46,133 nucleotides of DNA from JBBQUP01 sp038212305 (GCA_038212305.1 JBBQUP010000016.1:1-46133), one strand, 5' to 3'; numbered from the stretch's first letter, positions 1 through 8,605 are shown. Notes: generated by a model from the sequence alone, not told the origin. Program-made: numbers and translations.

Positions 1-116
1 TTTAATAGTATGTAATCTGGAACCAATATCCGAGATACGGTTTCTAATAATGTGTCCGAGGACGGACGTGTTTTTCGCTTTTGTCCCATAGACCTCAAAG
101 ATATAAAAAATTTCAT
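1..116 (-). CDS. Probable transposase N-terminus (partial, runs off the window)
   Basis: An open reading frame starts at 116 (in-frame alternative ATG at 89) and leaves the window after 38-39 codons. From the second ATG the protein begins MGQKRKTRPSSDTLLETVSR and continues with a short hydrophobic VPDYIL-type segment. That arrangement resembles the N-terminal domain of ISAon1-type transposases of Bacteroidota, where a LVLPxGIL-like motif sits near the start. The identification is by resemblance over few residues and no catalytic part is visible. It reads away from the cobalamin operon, so an insertion sequence may border this window. Confidence 0.35.
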   Translation of the reverse strand, partial: MKFFISLRSMGQKRKTRPSSDTLLETVSRILVPDYILL

Positions 117-283
117 AGCACCTCAAAAAAAGAAATAACCAAATCCTTACCAAATACATAACAATAGAAAGTTAACATTATATTGTTTAGTTTTCGAATC
201 ATTCATCAAATTAAACAGTAGAAAAAAACCATCTCTATAAATCCCTCAAAAAAAAACGATCATTAATATCCACAAAAAAGTAC

Positions 284-291
284 TACTTTCG
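284..291 (+). promoter_or_regulatory. -7 promoter box before the riboswitch
   Basis: TACTTTCG matches the Bacteroidota -7 consensus TAnnTTTG at all fixed positions but one. It lies about 8 nt before the expected 5' end of the cobalamin riboswitch. No clear -33 TTG is visible. Confidence 0.35.
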
Positions 292-296
292 TATTG

Positions 297-452
297 CAAT
301 AAGGTGGGAATGAATCCATAATTGGGAATCCGTTGAAAAAGCGGAGCTGTACCCGCAGCTGTAAATCCTGAACAAACAATTAAAACACTAGCCACTGAGA
401 AATCGGGAAGGCGTTTTAATTCAGGAAAGCCAGAAAACCAGCCTGAAAGCAA
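297..452 (+). ncRNA. Cobalamin (B12) riboswitch
   Basis: The leader of the importer operon has the ordered conserved blocks of the cobalamin riboswitch: GGTGGGAA near 303, GGGAA near 323, the B12-box region with CCGCAGCTGTAA near 353-364, GCCACTG near 391, a GGGAAGG block near 405, and CAGGAAAGCCAG...ACCAGCCTG at 422-445. It ends about 35 nt before the btuF start, so it probably controls translation of btuF by masking its start region when adenosyl- or another cobalamin is bound. This identifies the downstream transporter as a corrinoid importer rather than a siderophore system. The 5' and 3' limits are approximate. Confidence 0.9.
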
Positions 453-484
453 ACCATTAACCATCAACTTTCGGGAGAAAAAGT

Positions 485-1618
485 ATGATACGATTATTGA
501 TTTTACTGCTTGTTCCATTGCTTTTTGCTTGTCATCAAACAGGCTCAAATAGTTCGGGTAATTCAAATCAGGTTAAACCTGATTCTACGTTTATTCCAAA
601 ATTCGCCAAGCGTTTTAAAATCGATTATTATCGAGGCTACAAGCTATTAACCATTACGCTGCCATTCGATACAATTAATCAAAATCAACGCATCTGCATT
701 CAAACCGATTCGACTTTTGACATCAACACCATTGAATGCAAGAATCGTATATTCTTGAATAATCATAGTTGGATAGCCCTTTCGAGTACACAAATTAGTC
801 CAGCAACTTTAATTGGAGTTAAAGACTTGTTGTTGGGCGTTGCTGAACCTCAATATATTTCGGATAGCTTAATTCAAGCACGAATAACCGCAGGAACCAT
901 GCGGAATGTTGGTATGGCTATGATACCCGATAAAGAGGTGATTTTTGCGCTAAATCCTGGGTTAGTTATGGTGTCGCCCTTCGCCGATATATCCTATCAA
1001 ACCATCAATCAAGTCGGAATTGCAGTTGTTGCACATGCCAGCTATTTAGAATCCACACCGCTAGGGCGAGCTGAATGGATTATTGCCATGGCCTCGCTTT
1101 TCAACCGAGAGCAAGCGGCAGCCGTTAACTTCGATTCGGTTGTTAGCCGTTACCAAAACCTAAAAAAATTAGTTGCAAACATAACGTACAAACCCACTTT
1201 GTTTACAGGACATCTCTATCAAGGCATTTGGAATGCATCGCAAGGAAAGAATTACATGGCTTGTTTTTTTAAAGATGCAGGAGCTAATTATATGTACGCC
1301 AATACCCAAGGAACTGGGACATTGAACCTTGATTTTGAAACTGTTTTTCATAAAAACTCAAATTCCGATTTTTGGGTGATGCTATTAAATATACCAACAG
1401 ATATTACCTATGCTTCAATTGCAGAACTTGACGAGCATTATCAATTATTCAAGGCCTTCAAGAACAAAAAAATAGTAGCTACAAACGCGGCGAATTCGCT
1501 TTTTTTTGAGGAGGGGGAACAAATGCCCGATGTTATTTTAGCCGATTTCATACATGCTTTTCATCCTGATGTGCTACCCCATTATCAGCCACGATTTTTC
1601 CATCATATAAAAGAATAA
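485..1618 (+). CDS. btuF: Cobalamin ABC transporter substrate-binding lipoprotein (BtuF-like)
   Basis: This 377-residue protein is the likely periplasmic corrinoid-binding component of the ABC importer encoded by the next two genes. The N-terminus is a lipoprotein signal: a hydrophobic run followed by LLFAC, with Cys16 the expected lipidation site. The mature part resembles class III Fe-siderophore/B12 binding proteins of Bacteroidota, including the central YLESTPLGRAEWI segment (about residues 188-200) followed by a long connecting helix. It is the first gene after the riboswitch, with GGGAG about 10 nt before the ATG. It is longer than Escherichia coli BtuF (about 266 residues), as is usual in this phylum. 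The general class is secure; corrinoid specificity rests on the riboswitch. Confidence 0.85.
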   Translation: MIRLLILLLVPLLFACHQTGSNSSGNSNQVKPDSTFIPKFAKRFKIDYYRGYKLLTITLPFDTINQNQRICIQTDSTFDINTIECKNRIFLNNHSWIALSSTQISPATLIGVKDLLLGVAEPQYISDSLIQARITAGTMRNVGMAMIPDKEVIFALNPGLVMVSPFADISYQTINQVGIAVVAHASYLESTPLGRAEWIIAMASLFNREQAAAVNFDSVVSRYQNLKKLVANITYKPTLFTGHLYQGIWNASQGKNYMACFFKDAGANYMYANTQGTGTLNLDFETVFHKNSNSDFWVMLLNIPTDITYASIAELDEHYQLFKAFKNKKIVATNAANSLFFEEGEQMPDVILADFIHAFHPDVLPHYQPRFFHHIKE

Positions 1619-1647
1619 TAAGTCAGTTAAGGAAAATTTTTAATGTG

Positions 1648-2715
1648 ATGACAATCAATAGTCAAATAATATCAAATAATGGATGGAAAAAACCAATGGT
1701 TTATGCCACATTTCTGGTGTCATTAACGGTGATATTGTTTGTGTTAAATTTAATCATCGGCTCCGTTTACATACCTATCGATCAACTAATCCACTCACTT
1801 TCACAAACCGTCAATTCGCAAGATCCGACTGCTTTAATCTTACTAAAGAGTCGATTGCCTCAAGCATTAACAGCAATTTTAGCAGGTGCAGGATTAGCTG
1901 TGAGTGGATTACTGCTTCAAACACTTTTCCGAAATCCGTTGGCTGATCCATCTATATTAGGGATAAGCGCTGGTGCGGGCTTGGGAGTAGCCATTACGCT
2001 CATGTTGTCGGGATTCTTGGGCAATGCGCTCCATGATTTACCGGGAGTCATTGGCAACCTAACCATCACATTATCATCATTTTTAGGTGCCTTTGTTGTA
2101 CTATTAATTGTTTTAAACCTCTCATTCCGAATACAAAACAATGCGGTACTTCTTATCATCGGTTTGATGATATCCTACGCAGCAGGCGCTTGCATTGATT
2201 TGCTAAAATTTTTTAGTCAAAAAGAGGATATTTACGTCTACGTCATGTGGGGAATGGGCTCATTTTCTAATACATCAAGCGGCGAATTATCATTTATGGC
2301 TCCCATCGTTACCATTGCTTTGGGAATATCACTCTTGTTAATCAAGCCATTGAACATCTTACTCTTGGGAACTCAATACAGTACCAACTTAGGGCTAAAC
2401 CTGAAGTCCATCCGATTAATCATACTATTAGTAACGGGATTACTAGCCGCTGTTATCACTGCCTTTTGCGGCCCCATTGCGTTTATTGGACTAGCGGTGC
2501 CGCACTTGGTAAAAGGAGTGGTTAAAACCTCCAATCATGCCATACTCATTCCATCGGTTATTTTTGGAGGCGCATCGTTGGCTTTGATTTGCAATTTAAT
2601 TGCCAAGATGCCTGGTTTCGATGGCACATTGCCAATTAATTCTGTCACTTCGTTTATTGGCGCACCCGTGGTAATATGGGTTTTATTAAGCAAAAAAAAT
2701 GAAAAGCGTTTCTAA
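1648..2715 (+). CDS. btuC: Cobalamin ABC transporter permease (FecCD family, BtuC-like)
   Basis: This FecCD-family inner-membrane permease forms the translocation pore for the BtuF substrate. It is about 355 residues with some ten hydrophobic segments. Family motifs include RLPQALTAILAGAGLAVSG (about 70-88), the FRNPLADPSILGISAGAG block (about 95-112) and GPIAFIGLAVPHLVK near residue 280. An in-frame GTG at 1645 directly precedes the ATG at 1648; I prefer the ATG. It follows btuF by 29 nt and overlaps the next gene by 17 nt, so translation is probably coupled. Confidence 0.88.
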   Translation: MTINSQIISNNGWKKPMVYATFLVSLTVILFVLNLIIGSVYIPIDQLIHSLSQTVNSQDPTALILLKSRLPQALTAILAGAGLAVSGLLLQTLFRNPLADPSILGISAGAGLGVAITLMLSGFLGNALHDLPGVIGNLTITLSSFLGAFVVLLIVLNLSFRIQNNAVLLIIGLMISYAAGACIDLLKFFSQKEDIYVYVMWGMGSFSNTSSGELSFMAPIVTIALGISLLLIKPLNILLLGTQYSTNLGLNLKSIRLIILLVTGLLAAVITAFCGPIAFIGLAVPHLVKGVVKTSNHAILIPSVIFGGASLALICNLIAKMPGFDGTLPINSVTSFIGAPVVIWVLLSKKNEKRF

Positions 2716-3742
2716 TACATCCACAATAGTGCTCCAAACCAATGAATTAACCATTGGTTACAGTGGCGAATTAGGCACTGAGAAATACCTACATCAAAAT
2801 ATCAACTTGCAAATTGCCCGAGGTGAATTTATTTGTTTGTTGGGTCCAAATGGGGCTGGGAAAACAACGCTCATAAAAACCCTAGCAGGATTAATAAAAC
2901 CAATTTGCGGCACCATAAAACTCAACCACTTACCCATCCAGTCCTTATCCATTCAACGAATTGCAAAGCTTATCAGCATTGTTTTTACCGAACGGTTGAA
3001 TTTAACCGATATGACTGTTTATGATTTGGTAGCATTAGGACGCTCACCTCACACAGGCTTTTTCGGACGACTATCAACGCTGGATCATGAAAAAGTAGCT
3101 CAAGCAATTAACGACTGCGGAATAACACATTTAAAAAACAGGTCGTTAAACCAGCTAAGCGATGGCGAACAACAAAAAGGCTTTATTGCCAAGGCTTTGT
3201 CACAAGACACACCCATTATTATTTTAGATGAGCCCACTGCTTTTTTAGACATTTCCAGTCGAATTGAGTTAATGCGCTTATTGAAAAAACTCTCTATCGA
3301 AAAAAATAAAGCCATTTTATTATCGACTCACGATTTAGATTTGGCCCTTAGATCGGCAGATAGGCTATGGCTTTTAGCACGCGAACAAACACTTATAACA
3401 GGCATCCCCGAAGATTTAATTTTATCGAATAAGTTTAAAAATTTCTTCGACAAAGATGGAATATTATTCGATAACCAAACTGGCGCCTTCAGCGAACATC
3501 TCACTAACTTAAAAACCATACGATTAATTGGTAATGGATTAGAGTTCAAATGGGTTCAACGTGCTCTCAAGCGCAGCGGGTATCAACCAACACCCGACAA
3601 GGGCGAATTCATGGAAATAGAAGTCAGCAACGAAACCCATGGCATCTATCATGTTTCGCATCCCAATGGCTCGCTCACCTCATTGCGCACCATCGAAGAT
3701 TTGCTCTCACACTTAAGTGTATCTGCTGATGGCATTACTTGA
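2699..3742 (+). CDS. btuD: Cobalamin ABC transporter ATPase (BtuD-like) with a C-terminal extension
   Basis: This 347-residue ATPase would energise corrinoid uptake through BtuC. Walker A is GPNGAGKTT (about residues 49-57), the signature is LSDGEQQ, Walker B with the catalytic Glu is IIILDEPTAFLD, and the switch histidine is in STHDLD. The ATPase domain ends near residue 265. A further 80 or so residues follow (TIRLIGNGLEFKWVQRALKR onward) that are absent from Escherichia coli BtuD; they look like a small alpha/beta regulatory or dimerisation module of unknown role. The start overlaps btuC by 17 nt. Confidence 0.87.
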   Translation: MKSVSNTSTIVLQTNELTIGYSGELGTEKYLHQNINLQIARGEFICLLGPNGAGKTTLIKTLAGLIKPICGTIKLNHLPIQSLSIQRIAKLISIVFTERLNLTDMTVYDLVALGRSPHTGFFGRLSTLDHEKVAQAINDCGITHLKNRSLNQLSDGEQQKGFIAKALSQDTPIIILDEPTAFLDISSRIELMRLLKKLSIEKNKAILLSTHDLDLALRSADRLWLLAREQTLITGIPEDLILSNKFKNFFDKDGILFDNQTGAFSEHLTNLKTIRLIGNGLEFKWVQRALKRSGYQPTPDKGEFMEIEVSNETHGIYHVSHPNGSLTSLRTIEDLLSHLSVSADGIT

Positions 3743-3785
3743 ATGGACAGGCAGTGGATGGCAAAATAGCGTGTTAGTATTGGCG

Positions 3786-4247
3786 TTATTCTACTGGATT
3801 ACTAGGGGTAATAATTTTACTTTTTTTAATTACACTGGTCTTCTTAATTAAATAATAACCAATTGAAATAGCAACAATTAGTGCTGCCATGGCAAAAAGA
3901 GTTAAAGGATCTTCTGATGTATAATCAAGGAGTATTACTTTACGGGCAACAGCAATTAGACTGACAAGCAGGATAACTTCTCCATGAAACACATTTTCCT
4001 TCAAATACAATCTTACTGTTTCAAATAATTCAAATCCAATTAAAACAGTTAAAAAGAACCCAAAAACCTCTAATAAACCATCAATATCAATTACAACCCC
4101 ATTTGTATCAAAAGGATTTGAAAACTTGCTAATTATAGTTATCCCAACTTCAACAGAAGCAATAACGAGCACAATGGCCATCATAACTACCAGAGTTATA
4201 ATTATAAACCTTTCGATTATTTTAATAACCTTGTCAAATGTATTCAT
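3786..4247 (-). CDS. PsiE-like small membrane protein
   Basis: This 153-residue protein has four predicted transmembrane segments (about residues 12-38, 60-80, 90-107, 116-134). Its pattern, with ALIxGFExFETVRxYL-like residues after the second segment and a charged KENVFHGEV loop, fits the phosphate-starvation-inducible PsiE family. The biochemical function of that family is unknown. It lies 31 nt after the universal-stress gene on the same strand and is probably co-transcribed, which points to a stress-response role. Its end converges with btuD, 43 nt away, and no terminator is visible between them. Confidence 0.7.
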   Translation of the reverse strand: MNTFDKVIKIIERFIIITLVVMMAIVLVIASVEVGITIISKFSNPFDTNGVVIDIDGLLEVFGFFLTVLIGFELFETVRLYLKENVFHGEVILLVSLIAVARKVILLDYTSEDPLTLFAMAALIVAISIGYYLIKKTSVIKKSKIITPSNPVE

Positions 4248-4278
4248 GAATTAAAATTAAAACAGCGATTTAAAAATT

Positions 4279-5427
4279 CTATTTGTATGATTTGTAATGT
4301 TTTCTTATTTCTTGTTCAATTTTTTTATCCCAAAGCCTTGCTAGCAATTCCTCGGCCATATCATCATAATACTTAGCCTTTGGACTGTCACCATTTTTTT
4401 CATATAATTCTGCAAGTTTATACATGGATGGAATATGCATATCGTTAATTTGCAAGCAAATAAGAAACTGATTTATTGCTTCTTCATTAAATCCACTTTC
4501 AACTAATTTATTGGCATTTTTAAAATGAATTTCAATTTCCTTAATCTCGTCATCAAATTTTAATTGAATAATATCTTGAGTCTTTGTGGTAACAAAAGAA
4601 CAAGGCATTTCACGGGTAACTTTCTCGGTGATGCTTCCCACAATAAATCTGTTTATTCCCGAGCGTCCATTTGTGCCAATAACCAATAAATCATGACCAA
4701 ACTCTTTAATTGTATGGAGTATTCGTTCATGAACTGAACCAGCTTGAATATCAATAATGCTGTTTAAGCCGTTTAAATCGAATTCTTTTACAAACAATGA
4801 GATTTTTTCTTCAAAATTCTTTAATAAAATGGCATTTTCATTTGCAATATCTATTTTTAATCTCGGCGAAGTATTAGTATATGGCTCATAAACAGCTAAA
4901 ATCCTTATGTTTGCTTTGAATTTTTTCGCCAATAGAATAGCATTTTTAAGTGCTCGTTTAGAGGGTTCTGAAAAATCAATTGGGCATAAAATATTCGTTA
5001 GTTTTGACTCTTCATTCGATTTTACAATCCAAACCGGTTTATCCGACATCTGTATTAGCTTTTCAGCTGTGATACCCAATTGAAATTTATCTTTTAAACT
5101 TTTACTGCCTGAACCTGCAAGAATAAGATTTGCATTCTCCTTAAGTGCTATTTGGAGAATTTTTTCGACTGGTTTGCCATATTCGATTAAGGGCTCCCGG
5201 ACCATTATTCCCTCTTCTTTAAAAGTCTCTTTGATTTTGTTCAAAGCATCTGAAATGGCGCGAAGTACAATCTCCTTAATGTCGTTATGCAGAACCTCAT
5301 CAGGCAGAACATAAACAATAATAATCTCTGAATCAAAAGATCGCGCAAGTTCAATGGCTATACTTAAGTGTTCTTTATTATCGGTATTGATATCGACTGG
5401 GACTAATATTTTCTCAAGTAGTTTCAT
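4279..5427 (-). CDS. Tandem universal stress protein with C-terminal TPR-like tail
   Basis: This 382-residue cytoplasmic protein has two universal stress (UspA) domains at about residues 1-137 and 143-285. Both keep the nucleotide-binding G-x2-G-x9-G type loop: GSGSKSLKDKFQLG in the first and GTNGRSGINRFIVGS in the second, so ATP binding is likely. The last 90 or so residues are helical with a TPR-like pattern (FLICLQINDMHIPSMYKLAE), which suggests a partner-binding tail fused to the stress sensor. It is first in a two-gene unit with the PsiE-like gene. The target is unknown. Confidence 0.82.
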   Translation of the reverse strand: MKLLEKILVPVDINTDNKEHLSIAIELARSFDSEIIIVYVLPDEVLHNDIKEIVLRAISDALNKIKETFKEEGIMVREPLIEYGKPVEKILQIALKENANLILAGSGSKSLKDKFQLGITAEKLIQMSDKPVWIVKSNEESKLTNILCPIDFSEPSKRALKNAILLAKKFKANIRILAVYEPYTNTSPRLKIDIANENAILLKNFEEKISLFVKEFDLNGLNSIIDIQAGSVHERILHTIKEFGHDLLVIGTNGRSGINRFIVGSITEKVTREMPCSFVTTKTQDIIQLKFDDEIKEIEIHFKNANKLVESGFNEEAINQFLICLQINDMHIPSMYKLAELYEKNGDSPKAKYYDDMAEELLARLWDKKIEQEIRKHYKSYK

Positions 5428-5738
5428 GTTATTCTATTTTAAAAATTAGCTTAAAAAAAACAGCATTTACATTTCTAAAAGTAATGCAAATTTCTAAAAC
5501 TTACCAATGCTGATTTTCAATCTAAATTATCCATTTGTCCTTGACAATATTTATGGCACAAACTTTGCAATACGTCAATCAAACCGGTGTTACAAAGTAA
5601 TTTATTAACAGATCAATCAAAGCTAAGCAAAACTAAAAGCAACCTCACTAGTAAACAGACTTGCATAGTATTAATCGCTCAAGACTATTAATTAAAGCAT
5701 TTGCAATAAAAGTAGAGCTTGAGACAACTTTCGAAGCC

Positions 5739-6473
5739 ATGAAACGTGCAAATTTAACACCTCATTTTGCGGAAGAACGTTCACTCAATACAGTTCAATC
5801 CGTTTCAAACCCAATTCAATTGGCAACCAGATCATCATTTTTCTCAAAGCTTAATCTCATTCTAATAATATTGGCTATTTCATTACCCGTTGTATCTCAA
5901 ACAAAACGATCGGATCGCCGAAGCAATGAGCCGTCAAGAACCGAAAGAGGCAACTCAAATAACAGCTATCGAAACCCGAATTACTCACAAAAATCGGAAG
6001 TAAAAAACAACCCAAAATCGTCTAATAACGACAAATACGATCGTAAGTCCGACGATAGAAATCACACAATGCATAACAACGACAAGAACTGGTATTACTC
6101 AAAGGAAAAATCGTATTCGCATAACAACAATAACAACAGGCATTACAAACATCAACCAAAATACCGTCCAAACAATCACCATATGTTTCGGCATGAATTG
6201 CCATCGCCTAAATACATTACTTTTAACCATGGCGGACGCACCTACTACCATTGCCACAACACTTTTTATGAGTTTGTACCAAGCTATGGCTACCTTGCAG
6301 TAAATGCGCCAATGGGCATGATTGCACAATTACCCTATCGATATCAAACACTTATCATTGAAGGAAACCGATATTATTATGCCAATGGGAATTACTATAT
6401 CCCTTGCGAATATGGTTTTATGCCGGTAGAGATGGCTCAACGACCTCAGTTTTCATTTCACATTAATTTCTAA
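5739..6473 (+). CDS. Secreted basic protein, DUF6515-like C-terminus
   Basis: From the first ATG at 5739 the protein has about 244 residues. A hydrophobic export segment, LNLILIILAISLPVVSQ, begins only about 40 residues in. A low-complexity stretch rich in Asn, Lys, Arg, Ser, Tyr and His follows (about residues 55-150). The C-terminal domain contains GRTYYHCHNTFYEF and repeated YYYANGNYYIP-type motifs, as in DUF6515 family proteins of Bacteroidota, whose role is unknown. The frame is open upstream to a TTG at 5661, which would lengthen the tail before the signal further. A non-ATG start nearer the hydrophobic segment is therefore possible. Confidence 0.6.
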   Translation: MKRANLTPHFAEERSLNTVQSVSNPIQLATRSSFFSKLNLILIILAISLPVVSQTKRSDRRSNEPSRTERGNSNNSYRNPNYSQKSEVKNNPKSSNNDKYDRKSDDRNHTMHNNDKNWYYSKEKSYSHNNNNNRHYKHQPKYRPNNHHMFRHELPSPKYITFNHGGRTYYHCHNTFYEFVPSYGYLAVNAPMGMIAQLPYRYQTLIIEGNRYYYANGNYYIPCEYGFMPVEMAQRPQFSFHINF

Positions 6474-6507
6474 ACTCTATCGTTAGCATTCATGCAACTC
6501 GATAATC

Positions 6508-6581
6508 CACAGCACATTGCAGCACATTGCAGCACATTTGCAAGCCCACACAAGCCATCGCTAATAGTAAAGGCTTGCAAA
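6508..6581. repeat. CAGCACATTG triple repeat plus 10-bp inverted repeat
   Basis: Three near-perfect copies of CAGCACATTG run from 6510 to 6540. They lead into a perfect 10-bp inverted repeat, TTTGCAAGCC at 6537-6546 and its complement at 6572-6581. It lies between the convergent ends of the DUF6515-like gene and acr3 and could form a stem in either transcript. Confidence 0.6.
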
Positions 6582-6605
6582 AGAGCTGCAATTTTGCCCA
6601 CGCAC

Positions 6606-7652
6606 TCAGCTTCGATTGTAGTTCTTCTTAAACCGTAGAGCTACATTGACTAAAGCCAACATAACAGGAACTTCAACTAATGGACCGATTACTGCAACAA
6701 ATGCTTCTCCCGAATTAATTCCGAAAACTGCGATTGATACCGCAATTGCAAGTTCGAAATTGTTGCTTGCAGCGGTAAATGATAAGGTGGTAGATTGTTC
6801 GTAGGTTGCGCCCATTTTCTTGCTCATAAAAAACGAGACTGCAAACATGACAACGAAGTAAATAACCAACGGTATTGATATTTTGACAACATCCAAAGGT
6901 AACTGAACAATATATTCGCCTTTGAGAGAAAACATTACAACAATAGTGAATAGCAATGCAATTAAAGTTAATGGGCTAATTTTAGGTGCGAATTTGGTTT
7001 CGTACCATGCTTTATTTTTCACCCTTATTAAAACAAAACGAGTTAAAAAGCCTGCAATAAAAGGGATTCCAAGATATATAAATACGCTTTTTGCTATTTG
7101 TCCGATGGTAATTTGTGAAACACTGTCATTCACCGGTAAACCAAACCACTCCGGAAGTACGGCAATAAATACATAGGCATAAACAGAGAAAAGTAATACC
7201 TGAAATATTGAATTGAATGCTACCAATCCGGCTGCATATTCTGTATCGCCTTTGGCTAAATCATTCCAAACAATCACCATTGCGATACAACGTGCAAGCC
7301 CGATAAGGATTAAGCCATACATATAGTCGATATTGAATTGCAAAAATACAATTGCCAATAAAAACATTAATACCGGTCCAATAATCCAGTTTTGCACCAA
7401 CGATAAAACAAGGATTTTTGTATTGCGGAACACATCGCCCAATTCTTCATACTTAACCTTTGCCAAAGGCGGAAACATCATTACAATAAGACCTATTGCA
7501 ATAGGAATATTTGTTGATCCCGAAGACATACTATTCCAAAAATTGGCAACATTTGGGCTAAGCCAACCCGCAAAAATCCCTATGAACATTGCCATAAATA
7601 TCCAAAGGGTTAAATAACGGTCTAAGAATTTCAAACGTTTTTGCGATGGCAT
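6606..7652 (-). CDS. acr3: Arsenite efflux transporter, ACR3 family
   Basis: This inner-membrane permease exports arsenite, the product of ArsC, using the proton motive force. It has 348 residues and about ten hydrophobic segments, the normal ACR3 length. The N-terminal DRYLTLWIFMAMFIGIFAGW, the GLARCIAMVIVWNDLA segment with the conserved Cys122, and the FTAASNNFELAIAVSIAVFG motif near residue 295 are characteristic. It is the last gene of the arsR-arsC-acr3 unit and is separated from arsC by a word-array palindrome. Confidence 0.93.
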   Translation of the reverse strand: MPSQKRLKFLDRYLTLWIFMAMFIGIFAGWLSPNVANFWNSMSSGSTNIPIAIGLIVMMFPPLAKVKYEELGDVFRNTKILVLSLVQNWIIGPVLMFLLAIVFLQFNIDYMYGLILIGLARCIAMVIVWNDLAKGDTEYAAGLVAFNSIFQVLLFSVYAYVFIAVLPEWFGLPVNDSVSQITIGQIAKSVFIYLGIPFIAGFLTRFVLIRVKNKAWYETKFAPKISPLTLIALLFTIVVMFSLKGEYIVQLPLDVVKISIPLVIYFVVMFAVSFFMSKKMGATYEQSTTLSFTAASNNFELAIAVSIAVFGINSGEAFVAVIGPLVEVPVMLALVNVALRFKKNYNRS

Positions 7653-7671
7653 ATTTTTAATTTTTTAATGA

Positions 7672-7822
7672 TTTAATATGCTAATGTGCTAATTAATCAA
7701 TGTGCTAATGTGCTAATTGTTTATTTTCATTAGCACATTAGCACATTGACACATTAGCACATTAGCACATTGACACATTAGCACATTATCTCATTAGCAC
7801 ATTATCTCATTAGCACATTGAC
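7672..7822. repeat. Word-array palindrome A1 (TTAGCACA words)
   Basis: The arsC-acr3 spacer is filled by TTAGCACA/TTGACACA words. The left arm (7681-7718) is complementary to the right arm (7729-7822), including a perfect 21-bp stem, around an AT-rich loop. The right arm has expanded to about nine words. Unlike the four related elements it lacks the TTTACGCCATG core. The array enters the arsC reading frame and supplies its last codons and stop. Confidence 0.9.
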
Positions 7823-8232
7823 AAATTCTCTTGATAAAATTTATAGAACCCAGTTTTTATTTCGACACGAACCCTAATAAATTCGCTCCAAATAAATTCA
7901 TCGGTACCCGTTGCATGCGATGGGTCATCGAACCCAATATGCAAACGGTGTTTTACTTTGCCAATAAATGCCGGGCAGTTTTCGTTTGCACCTCCGCAAA
8001 CAGTGATTACGTAGTCCCACTCTTCACCAAGATATTTTTCAACCGAATCGGAAGTATGATGATTAATATCTATACCCGCTTCTTTCATCGCTAAAACAGC
8101 TTTTTCATTGAGTTTGCCTGATGCCTCAGTTCCAGCCGAACTAACGGAAATATTTTTATCAAAACTTCGTAAAAATCCGTGAGCCATTTGGCTGCGGCAA
8201 CTATTACCTGTACATAAAATTAAAACTTTCAT
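7810..8232 (-). CDS. arsC: Arsenate reductase, low-molecular-weight phosphatase/thioredoxin type
   Basis: This 140-residue cytoplasmic enzyme reduces arsenate to arsenite. The P-loop CX5R is CTGNSCR (Cys7 to Arg13), and the two further redox cysteines lie in VCGGANENC (Cys79 and Cys86). This matches the three-cysteine relay of the Staphylococcus aureus pI258-type, thioredoxin-dependent enzyme. The start is 6 nt from the arsR stop, so the genes are probably translationally coupled. The last residues (SMC and the stop) are encoded by the adjoining word array, so the native C-terminus seems to have been replaced. Confidence 0.92.
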   Translation of the reverse strand: MKVLILCTGNSCRSQMAHGFLRSFDKNISVSSAGTEASGKLNEKAVLAMKEAGIDINHHTSDSVEKYLGEEWDYVITVCGGANENCPAFIGKVKHRLHIGFDDPSHATGTDEFIWSEFIRVRVEIKTGFYKFYQENLSMC

Positions 8233-8238
8233 ATCTTC

Positions 8239-8577
8239 TTATTTAAAACTGCTATTACAATTTATTTCTGCTATTTCAATGTTGTCAAAAAAAGTATCAA
8301 ACATTGTTTTATATTTTTCTATAATTGAACCACACAAGCAATAATTAACTTTTAAACCATCAATTTCGCCATGTATCAAACCCAATGCTTTCAATTCATT
8401 CAAATGCTGAAAAACGGTACTTCGGCTTAATGGTAAAAAGTCGGAAATATCACCTGATATGCATGTTTTTGATTCTGATAAATATTGTAGAATAGCTAAT
8501 CTTGCTGGGTGTGCAATTGCTTTTGCAAACTTGGATAGTTCCAATAAATTATCATTAAAAGTTTCTTGTTTTGACAT
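8239..8577 (-). CDS. arsR: ArsR-family metalloregulator, first copy
   Basis: This 112-residue winged-helix repressor probably controls arsR-arsC-acr3. A helix-turn-helix with recognition region LPLSRSTVFQHLNELKALGL lies at about residues 47-66, after the AIAHPARLAIL motif of the family. Cysteines at KTCISGD, NYCLCG and near the C-terminus could bind arsenite; their arrangement differs from the CVC motif of plasmid R773 ArsR. It is the first gene of its unit. A small inverted repeat just upstream (8594-8605) is a candidate operator. Confidence 0.85.
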   Translation of the reverse strand: MSKQETFNDNLLELSKFAKAIAHPARLAILQYLSESKTCISGDISDFLPLSRSTVFQHLNELKALGLIHGEIDGLKVNYCLCGSIIEKYKTMFDTFFDNIEIAEINCNSSFK

Positions 8578-8593
8578 TCAATTATTTTTATAA

Positions 8594-8605
8594 CGTAAAA
8601 TTACG
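8594..8605 (-). promoter_or_regulatory. Candidate ArsR operator and -7 box for arsR-arsC-acr3
   Basis: The inverted repeat CGTAA-AA-TTACG lies 17 nt before the arsR start. On the minus strand it overlaps TAATTTTA, one mismatch from TAnnTTTG, so a repressor bound here would block the promoter. The remaining gap (8606-8832) shows no gene, only a GAAAAATAG word at about 8770 and again near 8791. Confidence 0.35.

Noticed and set aside
246..566. A 106-codon minus-strand ORF across the btuF leader
   Set aside because: It runs antisense through the cobalamin riboswitch and the btuF signal sequence and has no recognisable domain.
485..3742. A ferric siderophore importer
   Set aside because: The protein families alone allow it, but the cobalamin riboswitch directly upstream makes corrinoid uptake far more likely.
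7672..7822. Reading the TTAGCACA tandem words as a CRISPR array
   Set aside because: There are no unique spacers of uniform length, the words are 8-16 nt and degenerate, the array is self-complementary, and no cas genes are present.
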